64,000 nt of DNA from Symbiodinium natans (taxonomy: Eukaryota > Sar > Dinophyceae > Suessiales > Symbiodiniaceae): contig CAJNDS010002525.1 of the NCBI GenBank assembly GCA_905221605.1, forward strand, positions 316,476 through 380,475. The letters are read 5' to 3'. Both the position numbers and the translations under genes were made by a program. Position 1 is the first letter of the stretch, and every line of letters starts with the position of its first letter. A model generated the notes under the pieces. It did no database searches, had not been told where the DNA came from, and saw nothing but the letters and a program-made list of their open reading frames with translations. Shown here piece by piece: positions 12,911-23,932 of the stretch.

Positions 12911-13072
12911 TCGGAAAATAAGGGGTACCATATTGGGGTCCTTGATATAAGGAAATCCTACTAGTTGGGGGTCTATATTTTCCGAAATTAGGGGGGTACC
13001 CTCTTGGGGTCCCTATTATAAAAGGGGATCCTACTATCTTGGGGGTCTTTTTTGGGGGTCCCCTGTTATCGT
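12911..13072. mobile_element. MITE-E, two head-to-tail copies
   Basis: Two direct copies of about 75 bp, each with AGGGGTACC or GGGGGTACC, GGGGTCC, ATCCTACTA and GGGGGTCT in the same order. This is the clearest member of the family. Confidence 0.55.
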
Positions 13073-13144
13073 AAACCCTGCCCCGCAGCCATAGGATGGG
13101 ACACCCCTGTGATCTCTACAGGTTCCACAGCTTTCGGAAACCCT

Positions 13145-13247
13145 AAACCCTGCTAGGATACTTTAGGCCCAATTACAGCTGCATTTATCACCCAATTAAG
13201 TCCCTATTAGTGTACTTAAGGGGCGCATAGGGGTGATAGCTGCACTC
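13145..13247. mobile_element. Left part of a MITE-A copy split by the retrotransposon
   Basis: Words such as CCCAATTACAGCTGCATTTATCACCC and a terminal GGTGATAGCTGCAC match MITE-A interiors elsewhere (for example 24165-24285). The matching right part, starting ATAATTGGGCTACACGTACCC, begins at 19843 immediately beyond the retrotransposon. I infer insertion into a MITE-A copy, with the trinucleotide CAC common to both junctions and to the A2/B1 junction. Confidence 0.5.
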
Positions 13248-13410
13248 CTCTACACCAAACCTACTCTCCGGAACCCCGTATGCACAACACAAGGGAGGGG
13301 CGCGCCAACCTTTTGCAGGAAATGCCGGGCAACAGTCAAGAGCCAACTGGCCCATCTAAGCCGCAGGAAATGCCGGGCAACAGTCAAGAGCCAACTGGCC
13401 CATCTAAGCC
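13248..13410 (-). repeat. Split direct repeat B2
   Basis: Starts CTCTACACCAAACC and is nearly identical to B1 at 13634-13756. It carries a perfect 48-bp tandem duplication (13315-13362 and 13363-13410) that B1 lacks, so the duplication arose after or during the last copying cycle. Confidence 0.85.
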
Positions 13411-13456
13411 CCGGCCCCACTACCCAGCTGCTCAGCAACCAGGGTGGGTGGGCGGG

Positions 13457-13633
13457 AAAACGCAAGGCAAACTCTGCAGACAAGACTGCAGTGTGACCAA
13501 ACCGACAGTGCACAGGCTCAGCTGTTCAACTCAACTCGAGCACGCACACATACAATGTACACTGTATGGAGGAGTAGGTGTGGAGAGAGGGCCGGTGTTC
13601 TGCCAAACCCAACCGAACCGGGAACACCAACAC
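13457..13633 (-). repeat. Split direct repeat A2
   Basis: 177 bp, nearly identical to A1 at 19666-19842, ending in CCAACAC and running straight into B1. The near-identity of the copies argues for a fairly recent insertion despite the broken genes. Confidence 0.88.
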
Positions 13634-13756
13634 CTCTACACCAAACCTACTCTCCGGAACCCCGTATGCACAACACAAGGGAGGGGCGCGCCAACCTTTT
13701 GCAGGAAATGCCGGGCAACAGTCAAGAGTCAAGAGCCAACTGGCCCATCTAAGCCC
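13634..13756 (-). repeat. Split direct repeat B1
   Basis: Same sequence as B2 without the 48-bp duplication, and with a small extra AGTCA. It lies immediately downstream of the RT-RNase H region in element orientation. Confidence 0.85.
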
Positions 13757-13864
13757 CAAAGAACTGCCGGTTGGCTCTGCCCAGGCGCGCCCTATACCCC
13801 CAACAATCTGCGCGACTGCACAGCGCTACGCAGTACACTCGAAACAACGTGCCGAATTGAGGCA

Positions 13865-16208
13865 TTACAGCGAACTTGATCGCCCCAGAAACTTCGCCCA
13901 AGGCTCAAGAAGTTCACCCAAATCCAGACGCACTCGGTTCCAGACGCCAAATTTGGACTGCAACTCCGGGGATGGCGCCGGACTTTCTGGATCATTCAGC
14001 CGGCTCAGGCTGTCCGCCTCCACGTTCCTCTCGCCCGCCATATGCGACATGTCCAACGTCACACCAAGATCCAAGCAAGCGCTTGCTAGTGTCATCAAAG
14101 CGAACGACAAAGTACCCGAAGTAGACAAGCCCTTGCTGCACGAGGCCACCACCGCCAAGTTGTCTCCAAACTGACGCAGGCGAACTGCGTGCGTGAACTT
14201 CCCACCAACTATCTTTGCACGCGCCAAGACGAGCGCCAGCTGCGCCAATGGCTCCAGCGCGCAAATCGCTTCCTGCAGCCTCTCTGGGCAGGCCCAGGCT
14301 GAAGGCAACTGACCACCCTTAATTTCCAAGTGGAACCACCGAAGCTGACCACCAGAGCAGAACCAGCCTCCCAATCCGGCCACGGACGCCCCGGCCCAGG
14401 CATCTGCTGCTCCGTTGTTAAGGACAACCTCGCCAGCCCAAGAAAAAGAGTTGTCGCGGAAAGCCCTCTGCAACACTGACATCGCCGCCAAACAGACCTG
14501 GTCCAAGTCCAGATTGGCCGTCCAGACAGAGAAGCGCACCCAGACTTTCCCGGTCAACACGCGAGGCTGCCTAAGCAGCCTCTTCGCCTCCACCACCGAG
14601 CCGACGGGCTGCTTGCCAATTTCGCAAAGCCTCCATCCCTTCTGGACATCGCTCGTCGACGCAGCACGTTGTACCACAAGCCCGTCCTCCAGCAAGAGAG
14701 ACAGCTCTTCGAGCTGACCCCATTCCAGGCACTGCAAGCGCGCTCCAGGCCTGTTCAGTCGCTTGAACAGCGGAGCAAGGAAGGCCCTCCACACAAGTCG
14801 GACCTGAGTGGCCCAAAGCAAGAAGCCTAGCAGCTGCGCCAGAACGCGGCGAGGGACGCGACGTGGATGTAGTCGCCACCAGGCCAACTCCCGCAACACT
14901 TTGCCCTGCTTGTTCTCCGGCAGCGCCGCCCAGAATCCCGAGATCAGAGTCAGGCGCCAGCCCAAATACGTGAGGTCGTTTCCGAGGGCAAGCTTCTTCC
15001 ACGACAGCGGCACCTCCAAAATCTGCAGGATAGCTAGCACAAGCACAACCAACATTGCGAACGCAGCCCGAGGCAGCAAAAGTAAGAAGTCGTCCACATA
15101 CACCGCACCGAGGTGCTTGTGGCGAACGAGCATGTGGATGAGCCGCATCAAAAGCGAAGAGAGACGGCTCCACCAGTAAGCCGACCAAGCGGCGCCAAAG
15201 TGATTTACCACGTACGCGTAAAATTCGCCCTCCAAAGAGAAGACAGAGAAACCCACGTCCTCTGCAGCAGTTCTTATGGACTTGTGCGCTCCCTTAACAT
15301 CCACGCAGAATAAAACCCAAGCGGAGCAGTCCACTTCCCCGCCGCACCAAGCTGCAAACCGGTTGAGCGCTGCCGTGAATTAGTACAGGGAGGGAACCTC
15401 CGCTCTCTCACAGAAACGAGCAGCAGGGCTGGCGCCACTGGCCTTGGAGTCGCCGATCAATCTGTCCTCCTTGCCCGGAGAGGTCACCACACCCAGCTTG
15501 CCGATCGCCAACTCGCCCGGCGGAAAACGCTGCTGCACTGCGGGCAGACCCCCTTCAATGTGAACCATGTAACCCTGATCCAGCTCCTTCTGAACCAACT
15601 CGCGCACTCTGGAACGTTCCCTCTCCGCTGAAGCGTGATTGGCGGTGCACAAGCACAAGTCGCAAACATCGCACACCTCCTTGCATTCTCGGTCGGAGAG
15701 AAGCGGCCACACCCCCGATGGGGGGGATCGGCCGACGCACACCAGTGGGCGCACCACGTCTCAGCACTTCGCACAAGGGCACATCCGGATCATCCATACG
15801 CTTGGCCAGCGACTCCAATAAGTTCAGCTTGTACGGCGTGAGCTCAAAACGCTGCGTTGCCCAATCCAAATCCACATGTAACGCAGAGCAGACGGAAGCC
15901 CGCATGGTGTGCACCTCCTCATCTGAGAAAAACGGCCGCTCCAACACTCTGCCCGGTAGAGCTGCCGCCCTACGGCACGCATCTGCCGGCATTGAGCCCC
16001 AAATCGCACATCTAACACAGGCCAGAGGATCACATAGAGCGAAAGGAGGTGGAACCTGCCAGTCCAGTGTACTCAAGATGCCTCCCCCATCCTTGAAGAA
16101 CACTCTATGATACGCAGCGCACGCCGCCGGGTCTGCAGGCTGGCAAGGTTCCTTGCTCACTAGCTCCAACACAGGCATGCTTCCCTCACTCCCCTCTACC
16201 AGGTCCAT
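13865..16208 (-). pseudogene. Reverse transcriptase-RNase H of the DIRS-like element
   Basis: The main intact part (15334-13865, 489 codons) shows RT motif A with the aspartate in FCVDVKGAHK (residues 9-18) and motif C as YVDD (79-82). RNase H follows, with D311, E361, D391 and the late HMAG...ADSLSRL block (H431, D441). The N-terminal half is read from 16208 in another frame. A one-base indel in a C7 tract (plus 15720-15726) shifts frame, after which the fingers read GKLGVVTSPGKEDRLIGDSK. An in-frame TAA at 15380-15382 then interrupts just before motif A. Domain order and motif spelling fit DIRS-group RT rather than LTR or LINE enzymes. No DNA methylase or integrase domain was seen. Confidence 0.85.
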
Positions 16209-16229
16209 GCTAGGAGTGAGGAGCTGTCC

Positions 16230-17376
16230 CTAGTCGTCTTTGGCCAATTGCAACAACTTCTCGCACGCCGATCTCCCATGCTCACCGCTGCCGCAATACT
16301 CACACTGATGGAGGAATTTGCAATCTGGGAGTGTGCACTTGCCAGCCTGAAAAGCAAAACACAAGCCTTTCTGGCGCGCTTTTCCATCACGACCCTTGCC
16401 CCCACGCCCCTTGCCGCCAGCGCCACGACCTTTCCCCTTTGACTCCGCACCGTAGGGGGAAAAGCGCTTCTTTTCCGACGGCAGCTTCGGGCGCGGCTGG
16501 AGCCACATGCGAAGGCTATCCCGCACCACCACGGCCTCGTGGATTGCCTTGTCCAAACTGTGACCCTGGCCCAGCAGATCATTAAGCTGGCGGCAAAGCT
16601 CCGCATCGGCACTCTCAGCTTCAGCCAGGGTCGGCGGCCGCAGACCCATCTCAGATAAGCCCACACGGTGATACAGCATCATGAACTTGTTCGCTAAAAT
16701 TTTTCCGGAAGACAGGTGGCACCAATCAACAAGCGCCCAGGCAACGCTCCGAAGACACAACACCTTCTGGACCGCAAACGGCGAAGCTGAAATCTCCACC
16801 TCGGCCGGATCGACTTGTCCAGTTCCATCCGCCAGCAGGCCCAGCAAGGATTTTTCCTTGGAGCCAGCGCAAGAAAGACGAGCCCGATCATACTGCACCA
16901 CCGACAAGATCTGCTTCCAAGGAATGAATTTCAGCTCGGCATTCTTCTTCTGCAACATGATTTGCTTCACGAGTTGCTTGCACGGCTGGCCATCCGATTC
17001 CAGCGCCTCCGCAGGATAGCTGGATTCAAACGCCTTCCAGAGCTGCTTCAGCTAGGGGGACCCCCAGCAAGTTGGAGGCCTCCGAGTTTACTGCAACTGT
17101 CCCGATCTCAGCGTTCGGCTCCGCGCACAGGCTTTTGCAAACAGCGAGCAAGCGTCTCAGTCTGCCGGCTTCCAAACATTGAAGCACGGATGGAGCAGCC
17201 CCTATGTCCACTCCGGCAGACTCCAGAACGGCCCTGAAGGTTTCCTCTGCACCACCCTGTAGTGTCCAGTACAGCTCAGCCGCCGTAGTGAACCCACGGC
17301 TTTGGAGGCGTTACTTCACCTGGTCGCACAAACCCACCTGCGCCACCAGTTCCCCGAACTTCTGCTTGCAATCCAT
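16230..17376 (-). pseudogene. Gag-like protein of the DIRS-like element
   Basis: The reading starts at ATG 17376-17374 (MDCKQKFGELVAQ) and meets an in-frame TAA at 17313-17311, then a frameshift near 17050 in a GGGGGACCCCC stretch. The rest, including the intact 246-codon portion 16970-16230, ends in two zinc-binding motifs. One is a CCCH finger (C-x7-C-x4-C-x3-H); the other is a CCHC knuckle (C-x2-C-x4-H-x4-C, CEYCGSGEHGRSAC). A basic Gly/Lys/Arg stretch precedes them. Nucleic-acid binding and packaging of the element RNA is the likely role by analogy with retroelement Gag. It ends about 20 bp before the RT-coding frame begins. Confidence 0.75.
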
Positions 17377-17464
17377 CGCAGATCAAGGAAAGCAGAGCAC
17401 AGGCAAACCAACAGAATCTCAAGACAGCAAGTAAGCTGGCTGGCCCCACTCGGGTTCAATCAAG

Positions 17465-17860
17465 CTGAACAGGCACGCGCACGCCCGAACTGCCGCAACG
17501 ACTCACACAGAGTTACCAGACCAACGTAAGCACACTCTCGCACGCAGGAGACCAAGTCTCACACTCACAAAAACCTCTCTACGAGGTCCCTGCAAACACA
17601 CGTTTGCCTCGATCTCCCCCTGAGATCAGATCTCACACGAGATCTCCCCGCTGCAGCTCTCTGAGCAGGCACGCGCCCGCCCGAACTGACGCAACAACTC
17701 ACACTACAGTAACTAGACAAATGCAAGCACGCGCTCGCACGCAGGAGACCATGTCTCGCACGCACAGAAAACCTCTCCTGAGGTCCCTGGCAAACACACG
17801 TTTGCCCCGATCTCCCCCTGAGATCAGATCTCACACGAGATTTCCTCGCTGCAGCTTTTG
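17465..17860 (-). repeat. Tandem duplication in the spacer between recombinase and gag
   Basis: Two copies of about 195 bp share CGCAGGAGACCA, AAACACACGTTTGCC and CCTGAGATCAGATCTCACAC. The spacer has no long frame. It could hold the promoter or leader for gag-RT, but no element was recognised. Confidence 0.6.
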
Positions 17861-17875
17861 ACTGCACCGGGCGCA

Positions 17876-18247
17876 CTACGCGCCGGACCCACCACACAAA
17901 ACCTGGGCGCACGCCAAGTGATTGCATGGCTCAAAGGGGGTCGCTTTCAGGGAGGGGTCCTCCTTCCAAACCTGCCAGTGCAAATCATCGATATCCTTGG
18001 AAGGTGCGCAAGCCCTTCTCACAACCCCGCAGTCCAAAATCACAGCAGCATGAAACCTAGCACTCAGGCAGTTCACCACGTACATATCTTGCAGGAGCTG
18101 ACCCCTTGAAATTTGATCATCTTCTTCGTCGCAGCAGGCATCCTCGGCCTCCATCTCCTCGGACACGCTAGAGCTGCAAGAAGAGATGGTCGATCCATCC
18201 GACTCATGACTCGGCATCCGTGTCGTCCTCTGACCTTTCCGTTGCAC
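17876..18247 (-). pseudogene. C-terminal tail of the recombinase ORF
   Basis: Continues the recombinase in another frame: an acidic Ser/Glu/Asp stretch (about 30 residues), then a Cys/His-containing module with YVVNCLSARFHAA, CGVVRRAC, a WKEDP-containing stretch and CNHLAC. A cysteine-rich tail like this could bind zinc. The junction with the upstream frame falls near 18204-18215, where GAGTC is repeated and a frame change occurs. Function unknown; assignment to the same protein is by position and continuity. Confidence 0.5.
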
Positions 18248-19653
18248 TCAAACCCATAGGGATGGTTTCCAACTTCGCCGTCTTGAAGGCCAAACGACAC
18301 TCTGGGACGGGTCTCCGCGCACCCCGCACTTGTGGCGTTAACGGCACCCAACCTCCCCGGATAGCCTGGACCACTGCCAGCTGGCCCCGCAGCGCAGGAA
18401 GCACATCTTCACGCCCATATTTCTGCGCCATAGCTTCCCCAGAATCGCGAGATCGGTGATGGCCCCACAGACGCTGCCACACACTGTTAATATCAACTTG
18501 AACACCCCAGGACAAGCCCGTCACCTTCAAGCTATGCAATGTGTAGACACCCGCAGCCTCCACTGGTAGCTTTCCAACGCTCACCAACAGACGCCTCAGC
18601 TGGGACAGCGCAAAGGTGAAGGAAGCTCTATCCCCACTTGGACCCGGGATCATGAAGTCTGCGTCTCCCAGTCGCTGTCGCAGCAGCGCCACTGCCGGCG
18701 TCCAGTCACCGCAGACCCCAACTGTCAAGCAACCCCAAGGCATAGGGCATAGGCGTGCGTGAAGACTTCGTACGCCAGCAACAGCATCTCAAAATTCCCT
18801 CTACAATGTCCATCTCATTCACGGAGACCCGCTGCGCATCACTAAACCTCAACGCTGCCCAAATCATGATCAGGAAGGCCACGGTCAGCAACCCATCTCC
18901 ATCCAGGCCCTCTTCCTGGCCCATGCTCTCCAGCACCCTCCGCTCGAAGTTGGCGACGGCGCTTAGAGGTAGTGGCAGCGCTTCCTTGCGAGCTTCCTTT
19001 TGGCCATAAGAGCCAGTCCGGGATGTCACTGGTGCATTGCTCGCGCTCCGCCGCTGCTGAATACAAGCCAAGAAGCTGACCAACACGCTAACTGACGCAT
19101 CTGCCGTAACAATCTCCCTGCCATAGATGAAATCCATCCAAAGCTTAAATCCTGACAAGTGCCGCCTCAAAGTTCCCGCAGCTTTCCCCCGCAAGACTTT
19201 CCACAAACTATCCAGAGCAAGCTCGCCAAGGTCCTTGAAGAAAGGCGACGAAGCGAGAAAGGGCATTAGAAGCCCGACCCAAGAATCCGCCAACAAGCGC
19301 CACTGCTCATCCTCCCAGTCTTTTGCACGAGAACCTGGCTGCACTTGGAAAGCCAACCCAACACCAAGCCTCGCACACACAGACGGAGGCTCCAGCGGCA
19401 GTGTGAGCTCCAAACTCGGCTGAGGCGAGGAGAAAGACGGACGCGCAAGACCTCCTCTGCGGCACGGTTTGTACGCAGGCACGCCAGCCTCGCTTAAGAT
19501 ATCTGGACGTGGACAACCAACTCCACAAGGCACACGTGGCGCTGCCACTACGTGGCTCGGCGCGGCTCGAGGCGTGCCCCCATGGTTTAGGCAGTAAGGG
19601 CCCACCGCCTCCAACCTTGGACGCGGCAGCCCAGGCCCTTTCTTCTGCAACAT
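18204..19653 (-). pseudogene. Tyrosine recombinase of the DIRS-like element
   Basis: I start at the ATG at 19653 just inside A1 (MLQKKGPG...); the open frame upstream is only the repeat. The first part has a SAM-like DNA-binding region (TLRRHLSGFKLWMDF) and the box-I arginine in WAALRFSDAQRV. The second part has the box-II motif as LHSLK (K in place of the usual R of HxxR), then LWGHHRS and the nucleophile tyrosine in AQKYGRED. The two parts are in different frames because of a perfect 7-bp tandem duplication (GCATAGG twice, 18740-18753). The protein performs strand exchange to integrate the circular cDNA. A further frameshift near 18210 cuts off the C-terminal tail. Confidence 0.85.
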
Positions 19654-19665
19654 GAAGACAAAAGA

Positions 19666-19842
19666 AAAACGCAAGGCAAACTCTGCAGACAAGACTGCAG
19701 TGTGACCAAACCGACAGTGCACAGGCTCAGCTGTTCAACTCAACTCGAGCACGCACACATACAATGTACACTGTATGGAGGAGTAGGTGTGGAGAGAGGG
19801 CCGGTGTTCTGCCACCCCCAACCGAACCGGGAACACCAACAC
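19666..19842 (-). repeat. Split direct repeat A1 (element 5' end)
   Basis: Nearly identical to A2 (13457-13633). It is the upstream terminus in element orientation and likely contains the promoter, by analogy with other split-repeat elements. Confidence 0.88.
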
Positions 19843-20090
19843 ATAATTGGGCTACACGTACCCAAAACCCAAAACCCAAAACCCTAAACCCCAAACCCCA
19901 AACCCTAAACCCTAAACCCTAAGGCCAAGAATCAGACATCCCACATGAGCGCGCCACCGGCGCACCTGCGAACAGCCCTCCCACTGCACAGCCGGGCCGA
20001 AACTCTGCCCGAGGGTTTAGGGTTTAGGGTTCCAGTCAACCCTGAACCCTGGGCATGAGTTCAATGACCCCACTGAAGGGGTTCAGTGTC

Positions 20091-20137
20091 TAGGGTTTAG
20101 GGTTTAGGGTTTAGGGTTTAGGGTTTAGGGTTTAGGG
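20091..20137 (+). repeat. TTTAGGG array
   Basis: About six units; the array runs directly into the left arm of MITE-F. Confidence 0.85.
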
Positions 20138-20229
20138 GGACCCTTGGGGATACAGACCCTCTGAAGAAGGTCCCTGTTTAAGAGAGCCAGAAGAGGGTCA
20201 AGAAGGGGTTCCCTTTAAGGGTCCCCCTT
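20134..20229. mobile_element. MITE-F
   Basis: Arms AGGGGGACCCTTGGGG and its partial complement (CCCTTTAAGGGTCCCCCTT) flank about 60 bp; 95 bp overall. Only one clear copy was seen in the window, so its status as a mobile element is inferred from shape and from resemblance to the other foldbacks. Confidence 0.4.
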
Positions 20230-21101
20230 CTCCTACCTAGGAGGGTTTACGGACCACAAGAAGCAACAGGAGCCAAAAGCCAAGGGAGTTGATCAGGGTC
20301 AGGTGCTTTTGAGACATCAAGCGTCTTGCGTCACTTGCACCTCCTGGGGCGACTGACATTTTGTAATTGCCTAAGGCTCCATGTACCTACATAGTAACCT
20401 GGGCTCTTTATAAAGGGGTTCTCATGTAGCAGCGCTAGGGCCCAAATGTATACTACATAGCCCTTGCAGGGCTTCGTAATTTGAAGCCGTTCGAAGGGGG
20501 ACCATGCAACGCCCAACTTCCCGAATCAACACTCGAAATTCTCCTAAGGCCTAAGGCACTAACCCTAAACCCAAACTAAGGCCTAAGGCCCTAAACCCTA
20601 AACCCTCAACCCGAAGGCCCTAAACCCTAAACCCGAGGGCCTAAGGCCCTAAATCTTAAACCCTAAGACCCGAAACCCCAAACTCCTTCTCCACCAAACA
20701 TCGTTCCATCCCAGGCCCCCCTTACTTGGTTTAGGGCTTAAGGTTTTAGGGTTAGGGTTTAGGATTTAGGGCTTAGGGTTTAGGGCTTCGGGTTTCGGGC
20801 TCAGGGTATTGGGCAGAGCAATAAACCCAGGGGCGCAAAGGCGCAAGCGAGCAGAGCTAGGATCTTTGCCGATTCGTTTTGGGTGCACGGCTCAGAAGGG
20901 TACAGGGTTTAGGCTTCGGGGTTCAGGGTTTAGGGTGTAAACCCTAAACCCTATACCCTATACCCTATAAACCCTAAACCCGAAACCCTTTCAAACTTTC
21001 AGGCCGCATCATGAAATCCGAAAAAAGCACAACCCTAAACCCTAAATTGCCAAAAAAACAAACAGATTCCCAAACTACCAAGTCCCTGAACCCTGAACTG
21101 G

Positions 21102-21198
21102 CTGGTTCTTTGTAGGGAATGAGGGAATGAGAGCCCTACATAATCCCTTAAATGGTATACATAGGCCCCTCATTCCCTCATTCCCTACTAAGAACCAG
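21102..21198. mobile_element. MITE-D, well-preserved foldback
   Basis: Thirty-base arms (CTGGTTCTTTGTAGGGAATG... and its complement ending AAGAACCAG) match at 29 of 30 positions around a 37-bp centre that is itself partly palindromic. 97 bp in total. A diverged copy lies at 9361-9470. Confidence 0.7.
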
Positions 21199-22140
21199 GG
21201 GGTGAAAGCTTCGCGGGAGCACGCCTTGCTTTGGCGCAACCATCAGGGCCACAGATCCGTTTTTGGAGAGGACAACCTCAGTTGGGTTAAGGGTTTAGGG
21301 TTTAGGGTTTAGGGTTTCGGGTTTAGGGTTGTGCTTTGGGATGCTAGGATTCAGGGCTTTATCGGCTCTAGTGCCCCAGGATGTCCCGGGGTTAGGGCTC
21401 CTGGAATGAAGGACTTAATTAGAGTGCATTTGGGGGTAGCGAATTTTGCGCAAAATTTTGGCAGTAGGTTGTAGGTTTCAGTTTCGGGTGTCAGGTGGGG
21501 TCTTCCGGAAACAGGGTGAAGCACAGAAATGCTCAAGCCGGCGGCAGGGGGTCAGCATGGACACCCCATGAAGCTTTAGATTCTGAGCCATTATGGCCAT
21601 TATGGCTCTCAAGTCACAGAGTGCTTGCCTGTCTGGGGAACGATGATTGCTCGCTAGCGAGGAATCGGAACCTAGATGACTAGGGCGAAAGGGTTGAGCG
21701 ATGATTCCGGGCTGGCTGATGTAGCCAAAAAATTGATCACAGTGGCAACTCCCCAATGCCCTTCAAGAATTTTGCCGAGGAAACAGCTAGTCCGGAAGTG
21801 GTGTAGTTTCCGAGCCATCTCCGGGTATCCTTGGCTTGTACCAGGGCAAGGCACGTGAGGGGGGGGGGGGGGGGGGGCCTCAAGCAAGATACAGCATGAT
21901 GAAGCTTCCCGACTGTTTCGTCCAGGTCGTCTCGCTCCCTCTCTCTCAGGCGGCAACGAGCTCGGCAAGTGAGCTGTTTAGGGTTTAGGGTTTGGGGCTT
22001 AGGGCTTAGGGTGACATAACTCGACCATTTGAGACTCTGCCAAGTCGCCCAGATCACTCCCCCGTGAGCTAGGAAGTAGTGCCACCCCTCAAAGGTCCAC
22101 TCAGCACCTGAGGTCCGGCATGGCGTGAGCACACCGCAAC

Positions 22141-22192
22141 AGGGTTTAAGGGTTTAAGGGTTTAAGGGTTTAAGGGTTTAGGGGTTTAGGGT
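22141..22192 (+). repeat. TTTAAGGG octamer array
   Basis: Four to five eight-base units of the form TTTAAGGG, then TTTAGGGG and TTTAGGG. A telomere-like length variant that has expanded locally. Confidence 0.8.
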
Positions 22193-22195
22193 GTT

Positions 22196-22330
22196 CATTG
22201 TACTTAGTGACCCAATCATAACTGTACTGATAGCCCAAGTATAACCCTATTGGGGGGTACTTAGGGTCTTCTAAGTGGGTTATGCCTACACTTAAAAATT
22301 GGTTTTAAAAGTACCCTGAACCTCCAAGTA
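22196..22330. mobile_element. MITE-A copy
   Basis: Begins TTCATTGTACTTAGTGACCC and ends AAGTACCCTGAACCTCCAAGTA, with the usual CCAATCATAAC-type interior. The left arm has lost its outermost bases next to the octamer array. Confidence 0.55.
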
Positions 22331-23327
22331 ACACATCAGCCACGAACCACCTGAGACCAAGCTGCCCAAGTCGAAGCTCATTTTGTCCAGGGAGAGGTCC
22401 CACTCTGTCACGTTGTATGCCGTTTCACCCGTTTTCCTGAGCGGCAAGCAACCTCAATTCATCTCAGCTCTCCCTCCCCCTCACGTTATAAAAGCATATA
22501 AGTATTCAAGCCGCCCCCGCCCCTTCCCACCCCCACCCCAAGCAAAGACTAACAACCGATTCCATGCAGTGCCCTAAACCCTAAACCCTAAGCCCTAAAC
22601 CCTGCATCATGGCCAACTAAGGCGCTTGAACTCGTTGAACTCGTCCCCGTAGTTCATCTCCCACACCTTGTGGTTCTAGGATTTACCTTAAGAACCGAAA
22701 CCTATTTTTTTGTAGGTTCTGACCACAAAACTCCTTATAGGATTCCTAGGTAACCTGCGATAAAATTGGTTTGGGTTCTTGAGAAAGGGTGTGGGCTTTG
22801 GCTAATGCGACTTGACGCGGCAAGATGCGACGGCCAACGGCAAAGGTGCCAAAAAATCTTAGAACTTCCCACCGCGTAAACCGAAACACCCTACACCCAA
22901 ACCCAAAAGCCGAAACTCGATGCACCCCGTAAACCCTAAATTCAGCCCTAAACCCTAAACCTTAAACCCTAAACCCCAAACTACGTGCTCGAAGCAGCCC
23001 AGCCTTCGACATGTTCCTGAAGGTAGACTGCCTCTGCTTCAGTCCTGCATAACAGGACCCTGATGGGAACCCCAAACCCTAAACCCTAAACCCTAAACTC
23101 TAACTTCTGTCCCCCTCTATGGCCATTTCTCAAAATCATGCTCCCTGGTACCCGAACTATTTGGGGCTGCCTGATAAGAGTAACCCCAACAGGGACCCTA
23201 GCTTGGAGCAGTGAACATGTAGCAACCCGGCCTCTGATCCCCGGCATGGAAGCCCCTGAAGTACCCTAATGGGGTTAGGATTGTGTGAGAAGTGCAGTCC
23301 TGATTGGGTTCATAAGTACCATGAACT

Positions 23328-23423
23328 GGGATTTTCCTTCTCTACTAACAGTCCTTAATGGGGATTCTAGTAGCCCCTATTACAATCCCTCTTATGGACT
23401 GTTAGTACACGGGGGAACGCCCC
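23328..23423. mobile_element. MITE-B copy
   Basis: Arms around ACTAACAGTCCTTAATGGGG and GGACTGTTAGTACAC...GGGGGAACG enclose ATTCTAGTAGCCCC. It lies directly beside MITE-A-like sequence (CATAAGTACCATGAAC). Confidence 0.55.
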
Positions 23424-23932
23424 GAACCATGAACCTCCAAGTCCATCCATCCTAAAAAAGTGTAAGAATCTAGATACTATTTGGGCTAATTGTAATTGAT
23501 TTGGTTTAACAATATGCTTAATATAGGTCCATGAAGGCAGGTTCGGTCCTGGCGTGGTGGGCAGCTTTGCCAGCGGCTTCCTCAGCGACTCCTTCGCAAA
23601 GCCGGGCTCAGTTGACAAGCATCGTTTGCTTGGAAGCCCTTCTGACTTGGTAAGTAGGGGTTCGTAAAGTAGGCTATGGGGATTCTACTCGGGTTTCTAG
23701 GGGATGCTCAATGGAATTACTATTCAACTACGCCAAAAGAGCTTCTTAGCAGGGTTTAGGGGTTTAGGGGCTTAGGGGTTCAGGGGTTTAGGGGCTTAGG
23801 GGCTTAGGGGTTTCGGTGGCCATAGGTCTCGCAAGCTTGAGGGACTAAGGGCTTGCAGGGCCAGGAAGTCCTGGGTTCGGGATAAGCAGCCAATTTCTAT
23901 GGACCCCAAGCCCTAAACCCTGAACCCTAAAC

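Larger units (their letters stand above)
13248..19842 (-). mobile_element. DIRS/PAT-like tyrosine-recombinase retrotransposon, decayed
   Basis: Read on the minus strand the element is A1 (19842-19666), tyrosine recombinase, a spacer, Gag, RT-RNase H, then B1 (13756-13634), A2 (13633-13457) and B2 (13410-13248). The A1 ... B1-A2-B2 layout is the split-direct-repeat arrangement of PAT, Ngaro and Kangaroo-type elements, which integrate with a tyrosine recombinase and leave no target duplication. The recombinase is first in the order, whereas DIRS and Ngaro place it last. All three coding regions are broken: a stop and a frameshift in gag, a frameshift and a stop in RT, and two frameshifts in the recombinase region. 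The copy should be unable to move by itself. Confidence 0.88.

Noticed and set aside
14571-15188. 205-residue minus-strand frame overlapping the RT
   Set aside because: Shadow of the RT frame, which carries the YVDD and RNase H motifs.
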